This document shows positions 25,119 to 35,295 of a stretch of DNA of 64,000 nt, piece after piece (positions within the stretch are counted from its first letter, which is position 1; every line of letters begins with the position of its first letter). The notes beneath the pieces were generated by a model, which was not told where the DNA came from, searched no databases, and saw only the letters and a program-made list of their open reading frames with translations. The stretch covers positions 1 to 64,000 of the forward strand of contig NZ_FNZN01000011.1 in NCBI RefSeq assembly GCF_900109345.1, in the 5' to 3' direction. Source of the stretch: Maribacter orientalis. Its GTDB lineage: Bacteria; Bacteroidota; Bacteroidia; Flavobacteriales; Flavobacteriaceae. The translations under genes and the position numbers were made by a program.

Positions 25119-26522
25119 CTACGAGGCTTTATTGTATTTGTTTACAATTTTTTGGGTCCATTCAGAATCGCCAAATTCTGGGAATTTATCCTTGAAAAGA
25201 TGTAGCTTTTTCTGATTCTTATCAATTTTTAAGGCATCCATTAGAGTTATTCTAGCATTTATTGGGTCTTCAGCTATTAATTGGAATCCTACAGATTTAT
25301 ATAATAACTTCAAACTCTCAGGATAAAATTCCCTTCCTTGAGATAAGATTTGTACGGCAGCAATAGTTTCTCCGTTTGTGTGAACAACATCAGCCCATTT
25401 CAACCAAGTATCCAATTCATAATTACCTAAATCTACAGCTTGTTTAAATGCAAAATCTGCCTGGTCGTAATTTTTTAATTCAGTATGTATCTGGGCGCAT
25501 TTTTTCCAGTACGATGGGTTCTCTCCATCAATATTGAGTGCTTTATTTATATAGTAAACAGCCTTTTCATAATCTTTTGTATTAAAATACAAATTAGTAA
25601 TGGCCAACCAGCCTTTATCCAATAATGGGTCTTCATGAACTGTTTGATAGAAATAGTATTTCGCCATTTCGGTATCTTTCAATTTTTCATAACATTTTCC
25701 AATTCTAAGAAAAGCATGAGATGTTGGGTCTTCAATTGAAATGGTGGTCTCGTAATTTTCTATTGCTTCTTTATGTCGCCCTAATTTTTCAAGTACTTTT
25801 CCTTTTTCAAAATAAGCACCAATAAACGAGTCATCTGAAATAATGGCAAAATCAAAAGCTGTTAATGCATCGGTATATAATTCTTTATAGTAATATTGCT
25901 TACCTAGCTGATGCCATGCTACTTCACAATACGGATTTTTTTCTAAGTATTTGTTCAGGTAAATTATAGCGCCATCATAATCTTCTAAAAACTCAAAACA
26001 GTAGATTACGTTATATAGCGAAGAGTAATCTTCTTCATCAAACTCAACACATTTCATAAAACTTTCTTTGGCCTGTTTGAAGTTATCCATGAATAAATAC
26101 TCCATGCCGAGAAGGCTATAAATATCAAAACTATTGGTAGTTATACTTAATGCTTGCTGTAAAAGGTGTACAGCACCTTCATGATTATCTTGTTTAGAAT
26201 ATATATTCGCCCGTTGAATATAAATTTCTTCGTTCTGATTATCTAAAAGTTGTAATTCGTCTAAAAGTGCTTCCGCTTTTTCTGTCTGGTTCTCAAAAAC
26301 CAAAACCTCCACTTGAAGCAACTTTAACTCTATTGAACCTGGATGTTGTTGCAGGCCAATTTTAATCCCTTTTTTAGCTAAAGAGATTTTACCGTGATTT
26401 AAATAGTGGTGTACTATGTCCTCAAAATCTTCTGCATCAAAGAAGTAGACATCGTCTGTCTTTAACATTGATTCGAATTTGGTAATAGGCTTGTCCGGTC
26501 TCTCGTTAGATTCTAACGCCAT
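25119..26522 (-). CDS. Tetratricopeptide repeat protein
   Basis: A 467-residue cytoplasmic protein made of about ten or more TPR units over residues 30-440, e.g. LLQQALSITTNSFDIYSLLGMEYLFMDN and GAYFEKGKVLEKLGRHKEAIENYE with typical A/Y/G/Y/A positions. There is no signal peptide or enzymatic domain, so it is probably a scaffold. It precedes the DUF368 pair. No clear promoter was recognised in the 102-nt gap upstream. Confidence 0.85.
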   Translation of the reverse strand: MALESNERPDKPITKFESMLKTDDVYFFDAEDFEDIVHHYLNHGKISLAKKGIKIGLQQHPGSIELKLLQVEVLVFENQTEKAEALLDELQLLDNQNEEIYIQRANIYSKQDNHEGAVHLLQQALSITTNSFDIYSLLGMEYLFMDNFKQAKESFMKCVEFDEEDYSSLYNVIYCFEFLEDYDGAIIYLNKYLEKNPYCEVAWHQLGKQYYYKELYTDALTAFDFAIISDDSFIGAYFEKGKVLEKLGRHKEAIENYETTISIEDPTSHAFLRIGKCYEKLKDTEMAKYYFYQTVHEDPLLDKGWLAITNLYFNTKDYEKAVYYINKALNIDGENPSYWKKCAQIHTELKNYDQADFAFKQAVDLGNYELDTWLKWADVVHTNGETIAAVQILSQGREFYPESLKLLYKSVGFQLIAEDPINARITLMDALKIDKNQKKLHLFKDKFPEFGDSEWTQKIVNKYNKAS

Positions 26523-26624
26523 AGAAACTTTTGGTTTTACTAGATAATTAAAAGTAGTTGTTTGTAAGTGGGTTGAGCCTTTGTTATGTTCTTTATTATT
26601 AACAAATTAGTTAACAACTAGGGT

Positions 26625-27800
26625 TTACATGGTATTCAAAACCTTTAAAATAGTAGTGCAACCTTCACGAATTTCAGCATTTGAAATAGTTAAGGGAGGT
26701 GATATTCTAACGGCCCTATTTTCGAATAATAACCAAAATAAAATTAGTTTTTCTTCTTTTGCTCGCAATATCAATTCATTTGCTGTTTCAGCAGAATCCA
26801 TAATTAGAGCTAACATTAAACCTTTGCCTCGAATTTCTTTTATCCTTGGGTGTTTCAATAATTCTTTGAATAGTGCTTCTTTTTTTAAGGTATCTTTTAT
26901 TAAAGAAGATTTCAATAGAACTTGTAAGGTAGCCAGACTGGAAGCTGCAATTACCGGATTTCCACCAAAGGTTGTGATATGACCCATTTTAGGATTTTCA
27001 CTCAAGGTTTTCATAATTTCCTCACTAGAGGTAAAAGCACCAACAGGTAGGCCTGAAGCCATTCCTTTACCTATTACCAATATATCTGGCACGCAATTAA
27101 AATGTTCAAACGAAAATAATTTACCTGTTCTACCAAAGCCCGGTTGAATTTCATCAAGAATAAGTAGTGCGCCCATTTCAGTGCAACGCTCCTTTACTTT
27201 ACATAAGTAATCATTTTCTGGAACAATAAAACCTGCACCGCCTTGTATGGTCTCTAAAATTACACAGGCAGTTTTATTGGTAATTTTATCTAAATCTTCC
27301 TCATTATTAAATCTTATGTGATACACATCTGGTAACAAGGGTCTAAAAACACTTTTGCGCTCTTCGAAATCCATCAAGCTTAAACTGCCCATTGTGTTGC
27401 CATGATAGGCTGATTTAGCCGAAATAATTTGAGAACGACCTGTAAATCTTCGGGCTAATTTTAACGCACCTTCGATAGCTTCTGTTCCCGAATTTACCAA
27501 GTAAGTAACTTTCAAAGGTTTAGGTAAATTTTCTGCCAGTATCTTGGTGTAGTTGGTAGCTGGTGATTGTGCATACTCACCATAAACCATAACATGCATA
27601 TATTTTTCTGCTTGTTCTTTAATAGCACCAACCACTTCTGGGTGACAGTGACCAAGTGTACAGGCTGAAACACCGGCCACAAAATCTAAATGAGCATGGC
27701 CATTGGAATCATAAATATAACTGCCTCGGGCATGTGAAATTTCCATTCCCAAAGGGTACGGTGAAGTTTGTGCTTGGTATTTTAAAAAATCGTCTTTCAT
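26625..27800 (-). CDS. Class III PLP aminotransferase
   Basis: A 391-residue fold-type I aminotransferase: GSYIYDSNGHAHLDFVAGVSACTLGHCHPEV, the phosphate site NSGTEAIEGALK, YHGNTMGSLSLM, PLP aspartate in ILDEIQPGFGRTGKLF, and PLP lysine in ILVIGKGMASGLPVGA. Family members act on ornithine, acetylornithine, GABA or similar omega-amines; the segment GEYAQSPATNY is common in Bacteroidota homologues annotated as aspartate aminotransferase family. Exact substrate not decidable. It follows the OstA-like gene by 9 nt, in operon. Confidence 0.83.
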   Translation of the reverse strand: MKDDFLKYQAQTSPYPLGMEISHARGSYIYDSNGHAHLDFVAGVSACTLGHCHPEVVGAIKEQAEKYMHVMVYGEYAQSPATNYTKILAENLPKPLKVTYLVNSGTEAIEGALKLARRFTGRSQIISAKSAYHGNTMGSLSLMDFEERKSVFRPLLPDVYHIRFNNEEDLDKITNKTACVILETIQGGAGFIVPENDYLCKVKERCTEMGALLILDEIQPGFGRTGKLFSFEHFNCVPDILVIGKGMASGLPVGAFTSSEEIMKTLSENPKMGHITTFGGNPVIAASSLATLQVLLKSSLIKDTLKKEALFKELLKHPRIKEIRGKGLMLALIMDSAETANELILRAKEEKLILFWLLFENRAVRISPPLTISNAEIREGCTTILKVLNTM

Positions 27801-27809
27801 GTGAAATTT

Positions 27810-29513
27810 CTATTTCACTTTTTTAGGGGAAGTGGACTTTTTGGGGTCTGTGACCTTATTCTTAGGCTGAATGTTATTTATTGGATCCGTTTCATTTTGG
27901 CTACGCTGCTGTTCTTCTGCATCAATATCTATAGGGTTGTCGATTCCTTTTATAATTACCAGTTCTAGATTATTATCATCTTCATCGAAAATATCATCTT
28001 TGGTTAAAATACGTTCATCGCCACGCCACACAAATCCTTTTAAGATTCTGCTATTCTCTGGCAAGTCTTTTTCAGGGAATATATCTCCGTCGGGATCCGT
28101 ATAAAAAGTTAGGTCTTCAATATCATTTTCAGCCATCGTAATTCGAATCTTGCTACAAACTGTTTTATCAATACCGATGAGTTCATCGTCATCGTTGTAC
28201 ATATAATATACAACCTCAGTGTTTTGAATAAGGTCAATAATTTTTAACTCATTTTCTATAAACTGTCCGAATAGATTTATTCCTTTAGCTTGGTTATACC
28301 CGGTCATGCTAACACTATCTAGAGAAATAATAAAGGCATTTTCAAGAACTTTTAAGGAATCTAATTTTTCAGTTTCTAAATTCGATTTTAAATGTATACT
28401 ATCACCCGTCATTTGATTTGCACCGTTCCAAATAATCGGATTTTTTATGAGTTGGGTAATACCGGTTTTCTGTTCTGAGTGAATACTGTCGCACTTACCG
28501 CTTAAGTCCGTTTTATAAAACTTTGCATTTCTAAAAGCACGAAGTAGGCGTTCTTCTGGTTTTCCTGTAACCATTAGCGTATCGCCATGTACATAAAGAG
28601 AATCTCGTTCTTGCACAGAAATAGAAACAGCTCTTCTAGTAGCGAAAACAGAATCTTTTGCTTTATATACCTCGGCATAGTGGGCACGTATGATTCCATT
28701 GTTTATGGTGTCAGTGACAGTAATGTTATTAGTTGCTGAAGCAAATTCATTTACCTTATTAAAGTATACGCTATCTCCCTCAATTATTCGATTGTTGTAG
28801 TCTATACGTGTATTTTTAATGCCATAACCACTTTCTACCTTGGTGTCGTAAAAACCTCTTTCGCAATAAATTTTATAAGTCTCGCCAACTATTGTTGATG
28901 GACCATACATATATGCATTTTTGGATGTCTGATAATAATCTAATTGTTCGGAATCTACGGTATATTTTGGATTTTGGATATGTACACTATCCAAGAATTG
29001 GTACTTTTTCAGCTCCATAAAATACTTACCAATCTTACTGGTTAAGGTGTTTGCAGAATCAATTACAGTACCATTGTCTTGATAAAACGCTTCTTGTTTT
29101 TCACGATCTAAGCGAAGTGTGTCTGTTCGTAAGGTCATGTCAGAATTGGTCAAAACTACATTGCCCCATGCCTTTGCAAGTTTTACATCTCCTAAATAAT
29201 TAATTTTTTTACTGGTCATTTCAACGGAATCTCCCTGTTTTAAAATGACATTACCTATTGCTTCTAACCTATTATCTTTTTGGTAGTAAATAGCAACATC
29301 GCACCAAAGGTCAGCGCCTTGATGTTCGAATTGAACCTGACGGTCATCTTTGCTGAAAATGGAGGCACCTGGATATTCAACTTCATTTTTAGTGAAGTTG
29401 GCTCCATAAACTATATTAATTTGTTTTGATTCTTCTTCATCACCTTTTTCTTGGGCTTGGCCCAATAATGAGAAGCCTAAAAATAAAAGAATGGATGCGC
29501 AAAAGGTTTTCAA
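27810..29513 (-). CDS. OstA/LptA-like lipopolysaccharide transport protein
   Basis: A 567-residue periplasmic protein: signal peptide (cleavage near GQAQ) and a long OstA/LptA-like beta region with repeated short strands such as VEMTSKKINYLGDVKLAKAWGNVVL and GDTLMVTGKPEERLLRA. The Lpt jelly-roll carries lipopolysaccharide to the outer membrane. The C-terminus is Asp/Glu then Lys/Pro-rich. The start is a TTG at 29513: it gives the signal peptide, no in-frame ATG or GTG lies upstream, and a -7 element sits 13 nt before it. Confidence 0.8.
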   Translation of the reverse strand: MKTFCASILLFLGFSLLGQAQEKGDEEESKQINIVYGANFTKNEVEYPGASIFSKDDRQVQFEHQGADLWCDVAIYYQKDNRLEAIGNVILKQGDSVEMTSKKINYLGDVKLAKAWGNVVLTNSDMTLRTDTLRLDREKQEAFYQDNGTVIDSANTLTSKIGKYFMELKKYQFLDSVHIQNPKYTVDSEQLDYYQTSKNAYMYGPSTIVGETYKIYCERGFYDTKVESGYGIKNTRIDYNNRIIEGDSVYFNKVNEFASATNNITVTDTINNGIIRAHYAEVYKAKDSVFATRRAVSISVQERDSLYVHGDTLMVTGKPEERLLRAFRNAKFYKTDLSGKCDSIHSEQKTGITQLIKNPIIWNGANQMTGDSIHLKSNLETEKLDSLKVLENAFIISLDSVSMTGYNQAKGINLFGQFIENELKIIDLIQNTEVVYYMYNDDDELIGIDKTVCSKIRITMAENDIEDLTFYTDPDGDIFPEKDLPENSRILKGFVWRGDERILTKDDIFDEDDNNLELVIIKGIDNPIDIDAEEQQRSQNETDPINNIQPKNKVTDPKKSTSPKKVK

Positions 29514-29526
29514 TCTACTTTTTTTT

Positions 29527-29534
29527 CAAAAATA
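29527..29534 (-). promoter_or_regulatory. Predicted -7 element of the OstA-like gene
   Basis: Minus-strand TATTTTTG matches TAnnTTTG exactly and ends 13 nt before the TTG start codon, supporting that unusual start. Confidence 0.45.
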
Positions 29535-29584
29535 GAACATTTTAAAAGAGCGAATAACACTATTAGCATACATTTAGTAAAGAG

Positions 29585-30583
29585 CTATTGTATAGGTGTT
29601 GGTTTTTGGTTCTTTTTAAACTTTTGTCCGAAACCAGAATTGTTTGGCAAGAACGGTTCGTCTAAAGTTACGTTTACACCATCTTCAGGAATTTCACCTT
29701 CTTTTCCTAAGGCCCAATATATTCCATTCATGGCTATCTTGCGTACCACGGGCATTTTAAAATCATATGGATGCCCTAAAGTGGAGAAGAATACTCGGGC
29801 TTCATTTCCTGAAGTACCAGTATAGCTTTTGGTCCATGCCACTGGGTTGTCTAAAGAAAATTTGTCAAGGTCCCCGTCAATCTCATGTTGTGACTTTGTA
29901 GAATGTCCCATCAATAAAGGTTTACTGTCCCCTTGAAGTTTCCAATCTCCACCATCTACATGATACAGCCAAGAGTATGCTTCAAATTCTTCGAATCCGT
30001 TCAATATTGGATTTTTAGCTTCACTTTCTACAATTGTTATATCGGTTACCGGAAATTTACCATCATCAAAGTGACCATGATGAGTAATCCATTTTTGGCC
30101 GAATACTTTTGCAGGCCATTCTTCATTAAATTCTACCAACGTTGAATCGTTATCATATTTAAAGGCATGGGTTGTTGTTCTAAAACCGACCATTGGCTTT
30201 CCAGATTCTGCATAACTGGTAATATAATCCCGTTCATTTTTTGGGAGGTTTCTAAACCTTGTAAAAATCACCATTAAATCTGCCGTTTCTAATGCCTCTA
30301 ATCCTGAAATATGGTCTGTTCTGTTTGGGTCTATATACCCTAAACTATCTATGGAATATACCACGGTTACCTTGGCGGATAGTTCTCGTTTTGCCAGTTT
30401 TGCTAACATCGGTAAAGATTCTTCAGACCTATATTCCTCTTCCCCAGTCACGAAAACTATATGAGGTGGATTGTTGGTATCCTCTTCAGTTGCTATTTTC
30501 TGCTTAGTCTTTTCACCACAAGATATAAGTATAATAGTGAAAAAAATGAAAACGTATTTAAAATTCATTCTTTGGTTTTTCAT
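29585..30583 (-). CDS. ThuA-domain lipoprotein
   Basis: A 332-residue lipoprotein (lipobox IILISC) with one ThuA glutamine-amidotransferase-like domain: HIVFVTGEEEYRSEESLPMLAKL, DLMVIFTRFRNLP, GKPMVGFRTTTHAFKY, and HPYDFKMPVVRK near the end. ThuA proteins are linked to trehalose/3-keto-sugar use. It starts 10 nt after the SGNH-propeller-cytochrome gene and is co-transcribed with it. Two in-frame ATGs, 15 nt apart, are possible; the second (30568) gives the shorter signal peptide. Confidence 0.85.
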   Translation of the reverse strand: MKNQRMNFKYVFIFFTIILISCGEKTKQKIATEEDTNNPPHIVFVTGEEEYRSEESLPMLAKLAKRELSAKVTVVYSIDSLGYIDPNRTDHISGLEALETADLMVIFTRFRNLPKNERDYITSYAESGKPMVGFRTTTHAFKYDNDSTLVEFNEEWPAKVFGQKWITHHGHFDDGKFPVTDITIVESEAKNPILNGFEEFEAYSWLYHVDGGDWKLQGDSKPLLMGHSTKSQHEIDGDLDKFSLDNPVAWTKSYTGTSGNEARVFFSTLGHPYDFKMPVVRKIAMNGIYWALGKEGEIPEDGVNVTLDEPFLPNNSGFGQKFKKNQKPTPIQ

Positions 30584-30593
30584 AATGGGTTGA

Positions 30594-33500
30594 TTACTTC
30601 ATTGGATGTTCTTTCAATAATTCTTCTGGCGTGTAAAAACCGTTTCGGTCTTTTGTTGCTTCTCGAACCTGTTTCACTTGCTCCGGATTAATTACTGATG
30701 CCTTGTTGCCAAATGCATTTCTGACATAGGTAAGAACAGCTGCAATTTCATCATCCTTCAGTAGACCCTTAAAAGCCATCATAGGTACCTGACCTTCATA
30801 GTGGTTACCCATAATATTCAAAGGGCCATAAAGACCGTGAAGGGCTAATTTTATCAATCTTTTTTCATCACCTAAAACCCATTCTTGATCTACCAATGTT
30901 GGGTATCCGGCTTTTTGTAAACCACTACCACCTTCTTGATGACAGGTAATACAATAACCTTCTGTCTCGTATATTTTTTTTCCTTTAGCGAAAACGTCAA
31001 GTTCGGCTTCTTTTAAATGTGAAGCTAGTATTTTTTCATCTGCCTTTTCTGAGAAATTACCTGTTAATCTTGTTTCTGCAAAGTTGAAAGAATCCTGCAT
31101 CCATTCGTCTAAAGGATGTTTTCTGGCAACTTCCAATATTTCCATTCCTTGTGATCTGGGTAGCCACGATGCAGCTGTAATCGCTTCAAGTCTAACCCTA
31201 CCATGTGTATCTGAAGCAGCTACTTTTAATAAGTCCACAGCATTATTTAATTGATGGCCCATATAGCGAACTACACGCACCGCAGCAGCACGTACTTTAT
31301 GAGCATCTGATTTTAACAAGGCTTCCAATAGATTTGCATCAACTTTATTCATACCCCATGACACCCATAAAGCTTCAAGACGGTTGTGTTCGTAATTAGG
31401 ATCTGATGTATCAAGATTTGAAACCCAAGTTTTCATCGCTGTTAAAACTTCATCAACATTTCTTCCACGCAGTTCACGACGGGTTCTATAACGTGTTCTG
31501 TATTCTGGTAATTTTAGATTTTCAAATAATTGCTCAATAGAAGCGCCATCTATTTTTGCAGGTTTTACTAATGGCCTAGAAGGATACGTAATTCTGTATA
31601 TTCTGCCATGCACATGATCTCGTAATGGATCACGAGCATTATGTTGCATATGTCCAATTAACACATTATGCCAATCAACAATGTATAGAGAGCCATCGGG
31701 AGCGAATTCCATTTCTACTGGTCTAAAATTCGGGTCATTACTAGTAATTAAATCTTGGCGATGTTTAGAGGTGTATCCTGTTCCATCTTCCATCATTTGA
31801 TGCTGCTTAAGACCAAGGAATCCTATAGAATTAGCTAAAAGCATGTCGCCTTGAACTTCATCGGGAAAGTGTCTACTAGAAATAAATTCCATGCCAGAAG
31901 TTGGTCGAACTCGATGGGCTTCTTCAATAAGCTCTTCAGTTAAAGGAGAAGAAATTCCATAAATACTTTTTAGCGAACTTGGCATCATCCAATTCACCTT
32001 TGGTCCTGAAGTGTGTAAAAAGAAATCTTGGCCCCATTCGTCAAAAGCGATTCCCCATGGGTTTGGTATCGCAACCTGTAATGTACGCTCTAATTGTTTT
32101 CGTTGTGGATTGTATCTGTAAAACCCTCCATTCGTAGCTCTAACAGGACCATAGGAAGTTTCTACATTCGTGTGCAAAAAAATACCTTCAGACATATAAA
32201 ATGCTCCAGAAGGATCTGCACAAAATGCAGAAATAGCATGGTGTGTATCATGGTCATCAAAACCACTCAGTACAATTTCAACCTTGTCGGCTTTGTCATC
32301 GCCATCGGTATCTGTATATAATTTTAGATTTGTGCCTTGGCTAACATAAACACCTTCAGGTGCAAATTCAAATCCTATAGGTAAATGCAATTTATCAGCA
32401 AACACTATTTCCTTATCGGCCTTGCCATCATTATCGGTATCTTCTAAAATGATAATCTTATCATTTGGTTTTGGGTCTCCGGGTTTATAATGAGGATAGG
32501 AGGGGAGTGTGGCTACCCATAAACGACCTTTATTATCAAAAGAAATTTGAGCAGGATTCGCTAAATCTGGAAATTCTTTCTCTGAAGCAAAAAGAGAAAC
32601 TTCATAACCTTTAGGTACTGTCAACGTTTTTAGGGCTTCATTTCCATATTTGTATTGTAAAATAGATTCCTTATTACCCAGATTATAGTTGGTTTCTACA
32701 GGTGGCAACTTACTGGTCAATCCATCAGCAGATGCTACATTATACGATTGGTTTTGTACGGTTGCCCAAATCATTGAATCGCGAATAGCAGTGAGTTCTC
32801 TCGTTTTCTTTAGTTCATAAGGATAATTGTCTGGACCGTATGGTGCATGACGCCTGCCGAAAACATGTACACCGTTCGGAATTTTATAATCATTATGCCA
32901 ATAGAAGTTTTTTTCTTTGATAGCTTCATTTAGGGCAAGTCTTTTTCCTTCTGACTTTATTGATTTATTTCCGGTAAGTTCATCTGCTAAGAATTGAGCA
33001 AATTTTTCATATCCTTCTTTGTTCAATTGTGAACCATCTATGGTAAGGTCATTATTAACTGTATCGTACCAATTCTTTGATGCTTGAAATACATTTATGA
33101 AGGGAATGTTATTCGTTAAACAAACTTCTTTCATGGCCTCTGAATACAATTTGAGATTCTGATTTGCAGTTTCTCCATTTGGTACATCTATATGGTCAGA
33201 AAGGTCTTCAAAAGCAATAGGGGAAACGATTATTAATTGAGGTGGTGTTGTACCATTATATTTTTGCTTTAAGGAGTGTTTAATGAATGCATCTAATTCT
33301 TCCTTATAGTTTTCTAGACCTTGTGGCCCTTCAAAAGATTCGTTGTAGCCAAAAAAACCTAATATGATATCAGCTTGTAATCTTGATAACCATTCATCAG
33401 GTGTTTCAAAAACACCTTCACTTCCAGAATTCTGTGCTAACTCGGTTTGAAATTTCTCAGCACCTGGAAAAGCCCATGGAGATACTCTGCCTGAATGAGG

Positions 33501-33755
33501 TCTAAAACCTGGTGTATCGCCACCATCGCACATGTTTCTAATAACCAATGAATCTGTAGGATAACGAAGTTGCATCTCGGTTTCAAATGTGCCAAAATTC
33601 AACATTCTAGATCCTAAATTATTTCCGATTAAAACAATTGAAGAATGTGGCTTTACCACTATCAAGGGTTCTATGTTCTTGGTGCAACTATGGGTAACCA
33701 GTATTGAAATTAATACTAAAGGCAATCTAAAAGATGTTTTGAAGATTTCTTTCAT
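30594..33755 (-). CDS. Multidomain lipoprotein: SGNH region, beta-propeller, HEAT repeats and cytochrome c (PVC-type haem-binding CxxCH protein)
   Basis: A 1053-residue secreted lipoprotein (lipobox VTHSC). Order: an SGNH/GDSL-hydrolase-like region (about 35-270); a propeller of the membrane-bound-dehydrogenase type (about 380-770, with PAQISFDNKGRLWVATLPSYP and acidic repeats DTDNDGKADK and DTDGDDKADK); HEAT-like helices (about 780-900); and a C-terminal mono-haem cytochrome c with CxxCH at 935-939 and Met ligand candidates in GQVPMMAF. This suggests a sugar-oxidising enzyme passing electrons to its own haem. It precedes the ThuA gene. A terminator separates it from the Gfo/Idh gene upstream. 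Confidence 0.8.
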   Translation of the reverse strand: MKEIFKTSFRLPLVLISILVTHSCTKNIEPLIVVKPHSSIVLIGNNLGSRMLNFGTFETEMQLRYPTDSLVIRNMCDGGDTPGFRPHSGRVSPWAFPGAEKFQTELAQNSGSEGVFETPDEWLSRLQADIILGFFGYNESFEGPQGLENYKEELDAFIKHSLKQKYNGTTPPQLIIVSPIAFEDLSDHIDVPNGETANQNLKLYSEAMKEVCLTNNIPFINVFQASKNWYDTVNNDLTIDGSQLNKEGYEKFAQFLADELTGNKSIKSEGKRLALNEAIKEKNFYWHNDYKIPNGVHVFGRRHAPYGPDNYPYELKKTRELTAIRDSMIWATVQNQSYNVASADGLTSKLPPVETNYNLGNKESILQYKYGNEALKTLTVPKGYEVSLFASEKEFPDLANPAQISFDNKGRLWVATLPSYPHYKPGDPKPNDKIIILEDTDNDGKADKEIVFADKLHLPIGFEFAPEGVYVSQGTNLKLYTDTDGDDKADKVEIVLSGFDDHDTHHAISAFCADPSGAFYMSEGIFLHTNVETSYGPVRATNGGFYRYNPQRKQLERTLQVAIPNPWGIAFDEWGQDFFLHTSGPKVNWMMPSSLKSIYGISSPLTEELIEEAHRVRPTSGMEFISSRHFPDEVQGDMLLANSIGFLGLKQHQMMEDGTGYTSKHRQDLITSNDPNFRPVEMEFAPDGSLYIVDWHNVLIGHMQHNARDPLRDHVHGRIYRITYPSRPLVKPAKIDGASIEQLFENLKLPEYRTRYRTRRELRGRNVDEVLTAMKTWVSNLDTSDPNYEHNRLEALWVSWGMNKVDANLLEALLKSDAHKVRAAAVRVVRYMGHQLNNAVDLLKVAASDTHGRVRLEAITAASWLPRSQGMEILEVARKHPLDEWMQDSFNFAETRLTGNFSEKADEKILASHLKEAELDVFAKGKKIYETEGYCITCHQEGGSGLQKAGYPTLVDQEWVLGDEKRLIKLALHGLYGPLNIMGNHYEGQVPMMAFKGLLKDDEIAAVLTYVRNAFGNKASVINPEQVKQVREATKDRNGFYTPEELLKEHPMK

Positions 33756-33804
33756 GGTTGAGGTAGGTAGTTTAAATTAATTTCTTCTTTAAATATAGAT
33801 ATAA

Positions 33805-33828
33805 AAAAACCACTCGAAAGTGGTTTTT
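33805..33828. terminator. Hairpin terminator behind the Gfo/Idh/MocA gene
   Basis: AAAAACCACT / AGTGGTTTTT around a CGAA loop; A- and T-rich arms make it work in either direction. It lies between the Gfo/Idh gene and the multidomain lipoprotein gene, so the cluster has two transcription units. Confidence 0.75.
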
Positions 33829-33847
33829 GTGATATTAAAAAGGAGAA

Positions 33848-35284
33848 TTAAAAATTTCTATAATCGCCTTCTAAAAAAGCATTTGCTTCATCTTCAGCAA
33901 ATTTAGCATTTTCACTATCCCAGTGTAAAACTTGATTAGGAAATCTTCCTGCTATAACGCCGAGGAGTATAGTTTCTGTAAGCCTTGATGCATATGAAAA
34001 AGGGGCGGTAGTTTCATCGTCACCTAAGCAGGCATCAACAAACTGATGATAATGTTTAGGTCCTTCCGAATCATAATCACGAATAGGTTTACCCATATTA
34101 TTCGCTTTTTCAACGGCTTCAATTTCTGCCGTAATATCTACATATTGCCCATCTACAATTTTCTTAGGTAACTGCATAAAGTGAGGTAATAACAGTCTGC
34201 CCTTTTCACCTATAAACATGGCGCCTTGGTCTGGTAAGGTTCCTTCACTTGCTATCTTGGTTTCCAAGGACATTTTGTCTTCTATAGAATCTTCAGTAGC
34301 GTCGTTTGAGGTTTCCATTTCGCTGGAACCCGGAAGTTTTAAATCTTCATGGTCTTGTGGAGCACCTGGCCCATCATACCAAACCCATTTCAAAGTTTCT
34401 GTAGTATAATTGGTTTGAGGAAATTCGTAGGTAACAATATTATTTTGTGGAAATCCGAATCCATTAGGTTCTCTACATTCATTTTTTATGGTCATAGGTA
34501 CTTGTAAATCTAATGCGTTATATGGGGTGTCAAATATATGCACACCCATGTCGCCTAATGTGCCACAACCATAATCCACTAATTTCCTCCAGTTGCCTGG
34601 GTGATAAAAACCTTCTTTGTAAGGCCTTTCTGCCGAAGTGCCCAACCAAAGATTCCAATCTAATGATTTAGGAATTGGGTCTGAACCTGTTGGCTCAGGT
34701 CCGTCATAGCCCCAATCTTTTGGAGACCATGCACGTACAGTATGTACTTTGCCAATAATTCCTGATTGAATTAATAGGGTAGCGAGTTTATAATCGTAAA
34801 ATGAATGAACCTGAATTCCCATTTGTGTTACCAATCCTTTTTCTGCAGCTAGCTTGTTCATCGCTCTCGCTTCGGAAACGTAATGGGTTAGTGGTTTTTG
34901 ACAATAGACTGGTTTATCCATTTCCATGGCCATCATTGATGCGGGTGCGTGAGTGTGGTCTGGGGTTGATACTACCACAGCGTCTATTTTATCACCCATC
35001 TCCTTTAGCATCACTCTATAATCGGTATATGTTTTTGCATTTGGATGTAGTTCTTTTGCTGCGGCCAAATTATTTGCATCTACATCACATAAAACGGTAA
35101 CATCTACCTTGCTATGGGATGAAATTGCCTTTAGGTCTTCAGCACCCATATTGCCAACGCCAATATGTGCGGTTCGTAATCTGGTTAATTTTTTAACTTC
35201 TTTTTTACATGACCATAGTCCAGATGGTAATAATACAAATGTGGACAGCGCCGCTGCGCTTTTTATAAAATCTCTTTTGTTCAT
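33848..35284 (-). CDS. Gfo/Idh/MocA family oxidoreductase, exported
   Basis: A 478-residue NAD(P)-type oxidoreductase. The N-terminus has both a Tat-like KRDFIKSAAALS stretch and a lipobox-like GLWSC, so it is probably folded before export and lipid-anchored. The Rossmann motif TAHIGVGNMGAEDL and the EKP-type motif YCQKPLTHYVSEA (catalytic Lys) are present; the C-terminal dehydratase-like domain ends at HYHQFVDACLGDDE. Periplasmic members oxidise sugars at C3 or other carbons with tightly bound cofactor. It follows DUF1080 by 11 nt. Confidence 0.87.
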   Translation of the reverse strand: MNKRDFIKSAAALSTFVLLPSGLWSCKKEVKKLTRLRTAHIGVGNMGAEDLKAISSHSKVDVTVLCDVDANNLAAAKELHPNAKTYTDYRVMLKEMGDKIDAVVVSTPDHTHAPASMMAMEMDKPVYCQKPLTHYVSEARAMNKLAAEKGLVTQMGIQVHSFYDYKLATLLIQSGIIGKVHTVRAWSPKDWGYDGPEPTGSDPIPKSLDWNLWLGTSAERPYKEGFYHPGNWRKLVDYGCGTLGDMGVHIFDTPYNALDLQVPMTIKNECREPNGFGFPQNNIVTYEFPQTNYTTETLKWVWYDGPGAPQDHEDLKLPGSSEMETSNDATEDSIEDKMSLETKIASEGTLPDQGAMFIGEKGRLLLPHFMQLPKKIVDGQYVDITAEIEAVEKANNMGKPIRDYDSEGPKHYHQFVDACLGDDETTAPFSYASRLTETILLGVIAGRFPNQVLHWDSENAKFAEDEANAFLEGDYRNF

Positions 35285-35295
35285 TGGTGTGGTGG

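Noticed and set aside
26629..26982. 117-codon open frame opposite the aminotransferase gene
   Set aside because: Antisense shadow of a conserved class III aminotransferase C-terminus.
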